Notes under the pieces: generated by a model
What the model was told of the DNA's origin: nothing
Seen by the model: the letters and a program-made list of their open reading frames with translations, nothing else
Database searches by the model: none
Program-made: the position numbers and the translations under genes
Origin: GCA-2733415 sp965178655
GTDB lineage: Bacteria; Bacteroidota; Bacteroidia; Flavobacteriales; Flavobacteriaceae
Direction: 5' to 3'
Assembly: GCA_965178655.1 (NCBI GenBank)
Contig: OZ238266.1
Span: 62,001-126,000 of the forward strand
DNA length: 64,000 nt
Shown: positions 52,227-60,000 of the stretch, piece after piece
Layout of the letters: each line of letters opens with the position of its first letter
Position numbering within the stretch: the stretch's first letter is position 1

Positions 52227-54854
52227 ATGGAAATAGAAGAAAACGAACATATTAACGACGATTTGTCCACGCCATATACCGAAGAGGAAACAATAACCAA
52301 AGTTACAGGAATGTACAAAGATTGGTTCTTGGATTATGCCTCATACGTTATTTTAGAACGTGCAGTGCCTGCTATTGATGATGGTTTAAAACCTGTACAG
52401 CGTAGAATAATGCACTCTCTAAAAGAAAAGGACGATGGGCGTTATAATAAGGTAGCTAATATTGTAGGACATACCATGCAGTACCACCCACACGGTGATG
52501 CGAGTATTGCAGATGCTATGGTGCAAATCGGACAAAAAGAATTGTTAATTGATACCCAAGGAAACTGGGGTAACGTGCTTACAGGAGATCGTGCTGCGGC
52601 ACCAAGGTACATAGAAGCACGATTAACAAAGTTTGCAGGGGCGGTAGTTTTTAATCCTAAAGTAACCAACTGGCAACAATCTTATGATGGTCGTAATAAA
52701 GAGCCCATACATTTACCAGTAAAATTTCCGTTATTACTCGCTCAGGGAGGAGAAGGAATTGCTGTTGGACTATCAACAAAAATATTACCGCATAACTTTG
52801 TGGAGCTTATTGAAGCGTCTATAAAACATTTAAAAGGAAAGAAATTTACCATTTTCCCAGACTTTCCAACTGCCGGCCTAGCAGATGTATCAAACTATAA
52901 TGATGGTTTAAGAGGTGGAAAAGTAAGGGTGCGTGCCAAAATAGCACAACATAGCAAAAACACACTTGTTATTACTGAAATCCCTTTTTCAACCACCACA
53001 TCTAGTTTAATAGATTCTGTTCTAAAAGCGAATGATAAAGGGAAAATTAAAATTAAAAAAATAGAAGATAATACTGCTGCAGCTGTAGAAATACTTATTC
53101 ATTTGCCAGCCAATATATCTCCAGATACTACCATAGATGCTTTATATGCGTTCACATCTTGCGAGACGTCAATTTCTCCTTTAGGTTGTGTTATTGATAA
53201 TAATAAGCCAGTATTTATAGGTGTGTCAGAAATGTTACGCCGTTCTACAGATCATACCGTTTCTATATTAAAAAGCGAATTAGAGATTCAATTAAAAGAG
53301 TTTCAGGAGCAATGGCACTTTGCGTCTTTAGAGCGTATTTTTATAGAAAACAGAATTTATCGTTTAATAGAAGAAGAGGAAACGTGGCAAGGTGTTATAA
53401 CAGCTATAGATAAAGGGTTAGCGCCACACATAAAGCATTTAAAACGTGCTGTTGTTGAAGATGATATTGTGCGATTAACCGAAATTAGAATTAAACGCAT
53501 TTCAAAATTTGATATTGATAAGGCGCAACAGAAAATAGATAATTTAGAAAAACAAATAGCAGAAGTAGAGCACCATTTGGCTAACTTAATAAGCTATGCC
53601 ATAGATTATTTTACAAACCTTAAAACAACCTACGGAAAAGACAGGCAACGTAAAACAGAATTGCGATTGTTTGATGATGTTGATGCTACAAAAGTTGTTA
53701 TTAGAAACACCAAACTTTATGTAAATAGAGCAGAAGGGTTTATAGGTACATCTCTTAAAAAAGAAGAGTATGTAACTGATTGTGCCGATATAGATGATGT
53801 TATTGTATTTACCAAATCTGGTAAAATGATTGTAACAAAAGTTGGCTCAAAAACCTTTATAGGAAAAGATATTATTCATGTGGCGGTATTCAAAAAGAAA
53901 GATACACGTACAATTTATAACCTAGTGTATAAAGATGGCAAATCAAAGGCATCGTACATCAAGCGTTTTTCGGTAACCAGTATTACTCGTGATAAAGAAT
54001 ATACTGTTGCTCAGGAGGATAAAGGCTCTGCAATAAGTTATTTTTCTGCCAATCCAAATGGCGAAGCTGAGGTGATATCTATTAATTTGCGACAAGTAGG
54101 TAGTGTTAAGAAATTAAAATGGGACTTAGATTTTAGTGACGTTTTAGTAAAAGGACGTGGCTCAAAAGGAAACTTAGTTACCAAGTATGCTGTAAAACGA
54201 ATAGAATTAAAAAGCAAAGGTGTATCTACGTTAAAACCTCATAAAATATGGTTTGATGATGCTGTACAGCGCTTAAATTTAGATGGTAGAGGAGAATTGT
54301 TGGGTGAGTTTAAAGGTGATGATAAGTTGCTAATCATTACTCAGAATGGTATTGCTAGAATAGTGCAGCCTGAAGTAACATTGCATTTTGACAATGATAT
54401 GATTGTGTTGGAAAAATGGATTCCAAACAAGCCAATAGCAGCGCTGTATTTTGATGGCGAAAAAGAACGATATTATATAAAACGCTTCTTGGTTGAGCAT
54501 GAAAATAGAGATGAAAAGTTTATTTCGGAACATCCAAAATCACAGTTAGAGTTAGTAACAGTTGATTATAGGCCAGTTATAGAGGTTGTTTTTGCAAAGC
54601 AACGCGGTAAAGATCAAAAAGCTAATCAGACTATTGATGTGGCTGACTTTATTTCTGTAAAAGGAATAAAAGCACAAGGAAATCAATTAACAACAAACAA
54701 GTTAAAGCAGGTTAACTTACTAGAGTCGTTACCTTATGAGGTTGCTGAGCCTTTGCCAGCAGAAGAAATTGAGGTTGTTGACGAGGCTGAGGTTGCTAAT
54801 GAGGTTGCTAATGAAGATGATCTTATTGACGGCGAGCAAACAAGCTTGTTTTAA
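52227..54854 (+). CDS. parC: DNA topoisomerase IV subunit A
   Basis: The 875-residue DNA-cleaving subunit has the catalytic tyrosine at residue 128 (AAAPRYIEARLTKFA), the winged-helix quinolone region VGHTMQYHPHGDASIADAM, a coiled coil (about 440-470, KAQQKIDNLEKQIAEVEHHLANLI), and a C-terminal domain of divergent blades lacking a strict GyrA box (QRRGGKG). The acidic tail (EEIEVVDEAEVANEVANEDD) is typical of Bacteroidota. It forms the A2B2 enzyme with ParE. Confidence 0.93.
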   Translation: MEIEENEHINDDLSTPYTEEETITKVTGMYKDWFLDYASYVILERAVPAIDDGLKPVQRRIMHSLKEKDDGRYNKVANIVGHTMQYHPHGDASIADAMVQIGQKELLIDTQGNWGNVLTGDRAAAPRYIEARLTKFAGAVVFNPKVTNWQQSYDGRNKEPIHLPVKFPLLLAQGGEGIAVGLSTKILPHNFVELIEASIKHLKGKKFTIFPDFPTAGLADVSNYNDGLRGGKVRVRAKIAQHSKNTLVITEIPFSTTTSSLIDSVLKANDKGKIKIKKIEDNTAAAVEILIHLPANISPDTTIDALYAFTSCETSISPLGCVIDNNKPVFIGVSEMLRRSTDHTVSILKSELEIQLKEFQEQWHFASLERIFIENRIYRLIEEEETWQGVITAIDKGLAPHIKHLKRAVVEDDIVRLTEIRIKRISKFDIDKAQQKIDNLEKQIAEVEHHLANLISYAIDYFTNLKTTYGKDRQRKTELRLFDDVDATKVVIRNTKLYVNRAEGFIGTSLKKEEYVTDCADIDDVIVFTKSGKMIVTKVGSKTFIGKDIIHVAVFKKKDTRTIYNLVYKDGKSKASYIKRFSVTSITRDKEYTVAQEDKGSAISYFSANPNGEAEVISINLRQVGSVKKLKWDLDFSDVLVKGRGSKGNLVTKYAVKRIELKSKGVSTLKPHKIWFDDAVQRLNLDGRGELLGEFKGDDKLLIITQNGIARIVQPEVTLHFDNDMIVLEKWIPNKPIAALYFDGEKERYYIKRFLVEHENRDEKFISEHPKSQLELVTVDYRPVIEVVFAKQRGKDQKANQTIDVADFISVKGIKAQGNQLTTNKLKQVNLLESLPYEVAEPLPAEEIEVVDEAEVANEVANEDDLIDGEQTSLF

Positions 54855-54872
54855 AGTTTAAATAACGTAACA

Positions 54873-54904
54873 AAAAAGGCAATGTATATACATTGCCTTT
54901 TTTG
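54873..54904. terminator. Bidirectional terminator between parC and the terC-type gene
   Basis: AAAAAGGCAATGTA and its exact complement meet at TATACATTGCC with flanking A and T runs, between converging genes. Confidence 0.88.
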
Positions 54905-54923
54905 TTTGATTTTGTGATATTGG

Positions 54924-55709
54924 TTATTTGTTTTTACGCATGCGCATGTTTAAAAATTCAATTCCCATCGAAAACGTAATTGTAAAATATAAATAGCCTT
55001 TAGGAATAGCACCAACGCTAGTGTTAAATATTGTTAAGTGTGCCAAGTGTGCAGCTTCTGCGATAAGCATAAATCCTATTAATATTAAAAAGGATAAGCC
55101 TAAGACTTGTACCGAAGGGTGTTTGTTTACAAACTTACCAATAGGATGCGCAAAAAGCATCATGATTAAAACAGAAATCACTACAGCAATAATCATTACT
55201 AGTAGAGCGTCTGAAGGCTTATCACTAATACCATTGGTCATACCTATGGCGGTTAATATAGAATCAAAAGAAAAGACAATATTAATAAGCATTATCTGCA
55301 CAATAGCATTAGATAACGTGCTTGAGCGGCCTTTTTTGGTTGTTTCTGTGTCGTGAGTTGGGTCTTCAACTTTTTCATGAATTTCCTTTGTGCTTTTGTA
55401 TAATAGAAATAGTCCTCCAGCAAATAATATTAATGATTGTCCAGAAATAGCACCTTGTACCCATGACAAGTCAATATGCCAAAACGGATTGTTTAAAGCG
55501 GTTAGGTAGCTTAGTCCAAAAAGTAATATAATACGTAAAGCCATAGCAAGCACCAAACCAATGTTTGTTGCTTTTTTTTGTTGCTCTTTAGGAAGTTTGC
55601 TTGATGCTATTGAAATAAAAATAATATTGTCAATACCCAATACAATTTCTAAAAAAGTAAGTGTTACAAGGGCTCCCCAAGCATTTGGGTTAGATAAAAA
55701 TTCAAACAT
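54924..55709 (-). CDS. TerC family integral membrane protein
   Basis: The 261-residue protein has seven or more membrane segments and the TerC/YkoY signatures LTFLEIVLGIDNIIFISI and INIVFSFDSILTAIGMTNG, each with an acidic residue within the membrane. Characterised members handle manganese or other metals, or protect against tellurite; the precise substrate here is unknown. Its start shares one base with the lipoprotein gene stop, so the two are co-translated. Confidence 0.9.
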   Translation of the reverse strand: MFEFLSNPNAWGALVTLTFLEIVLGIDNIIFISIASSKLPKEQQKKATNIGLVLAMALRIILLFGLSYLTALNNPFWHIDLSWVQGAISGQSLILFAGGLFLLYKSTKEIHEKVEDPTHDTETTKKGRSSTLSNAIVQIMLINIVFSFDSILTAIGMTNGISDKPSDALLVMIIAVVISVLIMMLFAHPIGKFVNKHPSVQVLGLSFLILIGFMLIAEAAHLAHLTIFNTSVGAIPKGYLYFTITFSMGIEFLNMRMRKNK

Positions 55710-56089
55710 TAGTTCTTTAGTTTAGTTACGGTACCTCTGCTAGTACGTTGTTGAGGGTCGTTTATGATTTTGGACTCAAAGGTGTACGTGTTTCCTTTGG
55801 TGCTTAATATTTTGATGTGTATGGCTTTTTTTTGCGCCATAGTTTTTGGATTAATCGTCTTTAAAACATACTCACAGTCATTAATCCATCGTACAGCAAT
55901 AGAATCTATGTGTTTACCGTGATAATCGACTTCTAGGGTTTCTGTTCTGCTAAAACGAGCAGTAGTTTCCTTGTCGTTAATAGTGTATGTGTATTCAAAC
56001 TCTCCAGTCTTAAAATCAGAACAATTACGTTCAGGCTGTTCTATACAAGATAAAAAGGGTAGAAAAAGTAAAAAGAAAAGGTATTTCAT
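55709..56089 (-). CDS. Small lipoprotein of unknown function
   Basis: The 126-residue protein has a lipoprotein signal peptide, MKYLFFLLFLPFLSC, with the cysteine at residue 15. The mature part is beta-rich (GEFEYTYTINDKETTARFSRTETLEVDYHGKHIDSIAVRWINDCEYVLKTINP) and has two further cysteines that might pair. Flavobacterial homologues at this site are often mislabelled as topoisomerase IV because of the neighbour; the sequence has nothing of a topoisomerase. It overlaps the terC-type gene by one base. Confidence 0.75.
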   Translation of the reverse strand: MKYLFFLLFLPFLSCIEQPERNCSDFKTGEFEYTYTINDKETTARFSRTETLEVDYHGKHIDSIAVRWINDCEYVLKTINPKTMAQKKAIHIKILSTKGNTYTFESKIINDPQQRTSRGTVTKLKN

Positions 56090-56145
56090 GAGTTCAATTG
56101 TGTTTAACTACAAAAGTACTAAAAGTATTGTTTTGCAGTAAAGAT

Positions 56146-56544
56146 TTATTTCTGAAAATCTTCAAAACTACCATCAGTGTAGAAAATAATGACCTTAGCA
56201 ACCGATTTGTCACTAGTATGAGTTCTTTTTTTATTAAATGTTATTTCTGGAGTATTTGCCAAATCTTTTTTAAGGGGAGTTTCAGTGGTGTTTCTTAAAA
56301 TAGGAGAGGAGGGTGTTGTTTTCGGGAAATCTCCTTGACCATGAATAAGCCATTCAAAAGTTAACGCATCAAAATGTAAAAGCAATTTCGTAATAAAATC
56401 TAAGCTAGGTTTGTTTCGTCCTGAAATGATATGTGATATGCTAGAGCGTTGAATACCTATTTTTTTTGCCAATCCAGAGGCAGATAAATCATAGTGTGTA
56501 AGTATTTTCTGTAGTCTATTAGTAAGTAGGTCTGTTGTTGACAT
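56146..56544 (-). CDS. XRE family transcriptional regulator
   Basis: The 132-residue protein has an N-terminal helix-turn-helix of the Cro/CI type (NRLQKILTHYDLSASGLAKKIGIQRSSISHIISGRNKPSLDFITKLLLHFDALTFEWLIHGQG, about 7-70) and an unstructured-looking tail (71-132) that ends in IFYTDGSFEDFQK. It is divergent from the M14 peptidase gene, and the 274-bp space between holds repeated operator-like boxes, so it probably regulates itself and perhaps that gene. Confidence 0.88.
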   Translation of the reverse strand: MSTTDLLTNRLQKILTHYDLSASGLAKKIGIQRSSISHIISGRNKPSLDFITKLLLHFDALTFEWLIHGQGDFPKTTPSSPILRNTTETPLKKDLANTPEITFNKKRTHTSDKSVAKVIIFYTDGSFEDFQK

Positions 56545-56559
56545 ATCTATTTATTGGTT

Positions 56560-56572
56560 GTTTACAAATGTA
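56560..56572. promoter_or_regulatory. Box 1 near the xre start (ACAAATGTA type)
   Basis: GTTTACAAATGTA lies 16 bp before the regulator ATG. On the minus strand it contains TACATTTG, so it can also be read as the -7 promoter element of the xre gene. Confidence 0.5.
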
Positions 56573-56730
56573 TAAATATTATTTTAAAATTAAAAACAAG
56601 ACGTTATAAAACCGCTCGTTTGTTTAAAGTAAAAAATCAAACAAAAGAACGTAATCAATTGAAAACAAGATAAATAAATCACTTTTGTTTTTATTATTGA
56701 TTATTATAAACACCTCAGTGGTTGTTTGAG

Positions 56731-56743
56731 TACAAATGTAAAC
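56731..56743. promoter_or_regulatory. Box 2, operator-like TACAAATGTAAAC
   Basis: The exact reverse complement of box 3, 19 bp away. It shares the core ACAAATGTA with box 1. Confidence 0.55.
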
Positions 56744-56762
56744 AAAACAAAATCACAACTGT

Positions 56763-56775
56763 GTTTACATTTGTA
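56763..56775. promoter_or_regulatory. Box 3, operator-like GTTTACATTTGTA
   Basis: A 13-bp perfect inverted partner of box 2. It contains TACATTTG, a possible -7 element for the rightward M14 gene. Confidence 0.55.
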
Positions 56776-56786
56776 AAAATTAGATT

Positions 56787-56799
56787 GTTTACATTTGTG
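56787..56799. promoter_or_regulatory. Box 4, operator-like GTTTACATTTGTG
   Basis: Twelve of 13 bases equal box 3, 24 bp further on in the same orientation, and 19 bp before the M14 start. It also contains TACATTTG. Confidence 0.55.
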
Positions 56800-56818
56800 C
56801 AAATAAAAATTAACACTC

Positions 56819-57958
56819 GTGACATACAGTTTATTTAAAGCCAATACAATTTCAGGAAGATATATAACCAATGCAGATGTTGAGTTGTTGAATGCTTTGC
56901 ATACAGACTTTTTTAAAATAGATGTTATAGGTTACTCTGTAAATAATTTGCCTATATATGCCTATAGTTTTGGTAGTGGTAAAAAGCGAATTTTAGGCTG
57001 GTCTCAAATGCATGGTAATGAGAGTACAACTACAAAGGCGGTATTTGATTTTTTCAATTGGATTAAAAACCCTTCTGCTGACAGTAAGCAACTTTTAGAG
57101 ACATGTACTTTTTGTATTGTGCCAATACTTAATCCGGATGGTGCGTCAGCATACACTCGTTTAAACGCAAATGGCATAGATCTTAACAGAGATGCTATAA
57201 ACAAAAGTCAGCCAGAGAGTAGGGTTTTACATGAATTATACAGCACCTTTAAGCCTGACTATTGCTTTAACTTACATGGGCAGCGTACTATTTTTAGCGC
57301 TGGTAACACTAATAACTCAGCGGTGTTATCCTTTTTGTCGCCTGCAGAAAATATGGCACGTACAGTAACCTCTACGCGAAAAACAGCCATGGCGGTAATT
57401 GTTGCTATATATAATAAAATGTCAGCAGTATTACCTAATCAAATAGCGCGTTATGACGATGCTTATAATGGTAACTGTGTTGGGGATTGTTTTCAGTCTC
57501 TAGGAACACCAACAATTTTGGTTGAAGCAGGACATGTTCCAGGGGATTATAACAGAGAGATAACACGTAAACATGTATTTAATGTGTTATTAGCGGCGTT
57601 TAAATCTATAGCTTTAGATGGTTTTGAGTCTAATGCTTATAAGGCATATGCTGAAATACCCGAAAATAAAAAACTATTTACAGATGTCCTTATTAGAAAT
57701 GCTAGGGATGATAACGGAAACGCTATTGATGTGGCTATACAATATGAGGAGGTTTTAAGGAGCGGTGCTATTTATTTTGTGCCAAAATTAGCAGCTTATG
57801 GCGATTTATCAGAGCATTTTGGGCATACAGAAATAAATGGAGAAGGGAATATTGTATTGATAAATAAAAGTAAAGAAACACCAGAATTATTATCAATAAT
57901 TAATGAAATAAGTCTAAACAACATAAATATCACAAAGAAAATAGTGATTTCATCATAA
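56819..57958 (+). CDS. M14 family zinc carboxypeptidase-like protein
   Basis: The 379-residue protein (GTG start) has the zinc motif MHGNE (HxxE), the third ligand in FNLHGQRTIFSAG, the substrate-binding block VPILNPDGASAYTRLNANGIDLNRDA, and the catalytic Glu in TILVEAGHVPGDY, so the active site is intact. There is no signal peptide, which suggests a cytoplasmic enzyme, perhaps for peptidoglycan-derived peptides or other amides. A C-terminal domain (about 285-379) is unassigned. The start codon is GTG; no ATG nearby keeps the N-terminal beta strand. Confidence 0.85.
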   Translation: MTYSLFKANTISGRYITNADVELLNALHTDFFKIDVIGYSVNNLPIYAYSFGSGKKRILGWSQMHGNESTTTKAVFDFFNWIKNPSADSKQLLETCTFCIVPILNPDGASAYTRLNANGIDLNRDAINKSQPESRVLHELYSTFKPDYCFNLHGQRTIFSAGNTNNSAVLSFLSPAENMARTVTSTRKTAMAVIVAIYNKMSAVLPNQIARYDDAYNGNCVGDCFQSLGTPTILVEAGHVPGDYNREITRKHVFNVLLAAFKSIALDGFESNAYKAYAEIPENKKLFTDVLIRNARDDNGNAIDVAIQYEEVLRSGAIYFVPKLAAYGDLSEHFGHTEINGEGNIVLINKSKETPELLSIINEISLNNINITKKIVISS

Positions 57959-57964
57959 AAATGA

Positions 57965-57972
57965 ATACTTTT
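57965..57972 (+). promoter_or_regulatory. -7 promoter element before the first Lrp/AsnC gene
   Basis: TACTTTTG fits TAnnTTTG and lies 26 bp before the start codon, just after the M14 stop. Confidence 0.5.
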
Positions 57973-57998
57973 GTGTTTTAACAACCCCTTATTCTCTT

Positions 57999-58478
57999 AT
58001 GGCAAAATTTAAATTAGACGAAGTAGACCATCAAATATTGGATATGCTTATCCAGAATACAAGAGTTCCTTTTACGGATATCGCAAAAAAATTATTGATT
58101 TCTGCAGGAACAGTACATGTTCGTGTCAAAAAAATGGAAGAAGCTGGTATTATAACAGGTTCGTCATTAAGTGTAGACTATGAAAAACTAGGCTATTCAT
58201 TTATTGCTTATGTAGGGGTTTTTCTTCAAAAAACATCCTTAACAAAATTTGTATTAGAGCGTATTAATGAAATTCCGTTTGTAACAGTAGCACATATTAC
58301 AACCGGAAAATTTAATATTTTCTGTAAAATACGCGCCAAAGATACGCAGCACGCCAAAGATGTTATTTTTATGATTGATGATATTGATGGGGTGTATAGA
58401 ACCGAAACAATGATATCGTTAGAGGAAAGTATCAACGATAAAAAACGTTTAATGAGTACTATTTTTAAAGAGATATAA
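57999..58478 (+). CDS. Lrp/AsnC family transcriptional regulator (first copy)
   Basis: The 159-residue regulator has a winged helix-turn-helix (VDHQILDMLIQNTRVPFTDIAKKLLISAGTVHVRVKKMEEAGIITG, 6-51) followed by the RAM ligand-binding domain (about 65-150). Lrp/AsnC proteins sense amino acids. The gene has its own promoter-like box and terminator. It shares the layout but not close identity with the second copy at 59535. Confidence 0.92.
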   Translation: MAKFKLDEVDHQILDMLIQNTRVPFTDIAKKLLISAGTVHVRVKKMEEAGIITGSSLSVDYEKLGYSFIAYVGVFLQKTSLTKFVLERINEIPFVTVAHITTGKFNIFCKIRAKDTQHAKDVIFMIDDIDGVYRTETMISLEESINDKKRLMSTIFKEI

Positions 58479-58500
58479 TTTTAGTATATTATAAAAATGA

Positions 58501-58538
58501 AACCGCCATTTATGTTATGCATAAATGGCGGTTTTTTT
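58501..58538 (+). terminator. Rho-independent terminator after the first Lrp/AsnC gene
   Basis: AACCGCCATTTATG and its exact complement form a 14-bp stem around TTATG, followed by a run of seven T. Confidence 0.92.
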
Positions 58539-58556
58539 ATGGTAATAGAATAAGTT

Positions 58557-59363
58557 TTATTGTTTAATCATATCAGTGCTTTCAAATATTTTGTCTGCCG
58601 AGTTGGCTACAAAACCTTTAAAATACTCGCCGTTTGCTTGTTTGTAACGAAATGCAAACTCATAATAGCAAGATGTGATTTCGTGAGTACCTTCTTCAAA
58701 AACAACATTAATCTTGTCTGCTAAAATACTTGATTGCTCTAAAAATAATTCAGGAGTACCTTTAATTTCTCCTCCAGAGTTGTTCATTGAGAAGCCGTTC
58801 TCCTTTAAAAAAGTGTTTACTTCTGCAAGGCTTTCAAAGGTAGTTAGTTTGTTTACGTCAACAGTAAAGTGGTTTGAGCAAAATCCGTTTACATATAGCC
58901 AAGCTGCATATTCAGATTCTTCTAATAATGTGTTGTATGTTGCGTAGTTTGGTGTGTCCCAAATACGTCCAGAAAACACAAGTTCTGCAGTGTCAACAGT
59001 GTCAAAATCAACACTATCTAGTGTGTTTTTAACAATACTTTGTAGCTCAGTAGATAATTCACTAGTCATTAACTGACTAATAAAAACTAATGGTGCATTC
59101 TCATCTGTTTTGTGTTGAAAATGTTTGGCGTACAGTTTTTTGGCTTTAAAATGATAGTCGCCCTTGTACTCGTAACCATTTGCTAAAAATTTAGCAGAAA
59201 GTACATCAATATTTACTCTTGGATCATCAAAAGTCCTAAATGCAACGTGGTCGTTAACAATAGTGTTTCCTGTAGTTTCAAATAGGTTTTTTACTTTTTT
59301 AGCAGAAGGCGTTCGGTCAGTGTACTCTTTCCAAAGTTGATCAAATAATGCAGTAGTGTTCAT
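58557..59363 (-). CDS. DUF1338 family enzyme, likely 2-oxoadipate dioxygenase/decarboxylase (HglS-like)
   Basis: The protein has 268 residues from the ATG at 59363; the frame opens 36 bases earlier at a TTG that I do not use. The DUF1338 pattern is visible: NDHVAFRTFDDPRVNIDVL (metal His plus the conserved Arg), SNHFTVDVNKL (second His) and the Glu of CYYEFAFRYKQANGEYFKGFV. Characterised HglS (YdcJ) turns 2-oxoadipate into D-2-hydroxyglutarate with an iron centre. It is shorter than the Pseudomonas enzyme. It is divergent from an Lrp/AsnC gene that precedes a D-2-hydroxyacid dehydrogenase, which supports the assignment. Confidence 0.8.
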   Translation of the reverse strand: MNTTALFDQLWKEYTDRTPSAKKVKNLFETTGNTIVNDHVAFRTFDDPRVNIDVLSAKFLANGYEYKGDYHFKAKKLYAKHFQHKTDENAPLVFISQLMTSELSTELQSIVKNTLDSVDFDTVDTAELVFSGRIWDTPNYATYNTLLEESEYAAWLYVNGFCSNHFTVDVNKLTTFESLAEVNTFLKENGFSMNNSGGEIKGTPELFLEQSSILADKINVVFEEGTHEITSCYYEFAFRYKQANGEYFKGFVANSADKIFESTDMIKQ

Positions 59364-59534
59364 GAATGTAAGTGTGTTTGTTGTGTTTTTTTTTTGCAAA
59401 AATAAGTCAAATCGACTAAAATTACAGCTTAAAAATGTTATTTTTGCGACTAAGTCAATTATTTTTTTATAAATAACATTGTTATTGATTAAAACAAGTT
59501 AAATTGATTATTAACACATCTAATTCTACTACAA

Positions 59535-59999
59535 ATGGGTCAACTTGATTATATAGATACACAAATTCTACAGGCATTAAAAGCAGATGCACGTAAGGCG
59601 TTTTCTAAAATTGCAGAATCATTAAAAATATCTAATTCTTTAGTACATCAGCGTATTAAAAAGATGAGTTTGGAAGGTATTATTAAAAAAGCCGACTTGG
59701 TTTTAGATGAAAAAAAGTTGGGCTATCGCACAAAGTCTTATGTAGGTATACGTTTAAAAGAAGCCAGATATGCTGCTCAGGTAGTAGATTCTTTAAAAGA
59801 AATTTTAGAAGTTACAGAATGTAATTATGTTTCGGGGAAATATGCTATTTTTGCACTCGTATATGCAAAGGATAATGATCATTTAAGGTCAATATTATAC
59901 AATCAAATACACGATATTGAAGGGGTAGGTGGTACAGAATCATTTATTTGTTTTACAACAAAGTTTAATAGGTCAGTGCCTATAATTAGTGGAGAGTAG
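59535..59999 (+). CDS. Lrp/AsnC family transcriptional regulator (second copy)
   Basis: The 154-residue protein has the helix-turn-helix YIDTQILQALKADARKAFSKIAESLKISNSLVHQRIKKMSLEGIIKKAD and a C-terminal RAM domain. It sits between the divergent DUF1338 gene and the dehydrogenase gene, whose ATG follows its stop by one base. It is the natural candidate regulator of both, perhaps responding to lysine or a breakdown product. The 171-bp divergent region has GACT/AGTC half-sites (for example near 59407 and 59447), which are weak evidence for its operator. Confidence 0.9.
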   Translation: MGQLDYIDTQILQALKADARKAFSKIAESLKISNSLVHQRIKKMSLEGIIKKADLVLDEKKLGYRTKSYVGIRLKEARYAAQVVDSLKEILEVTECNYVSGKYAIFALVYAKDNDHLRSILYNQIHDIEGVGGTESFICFTTKFNRSVPIISGE

Positions 60000-60000
60000 C

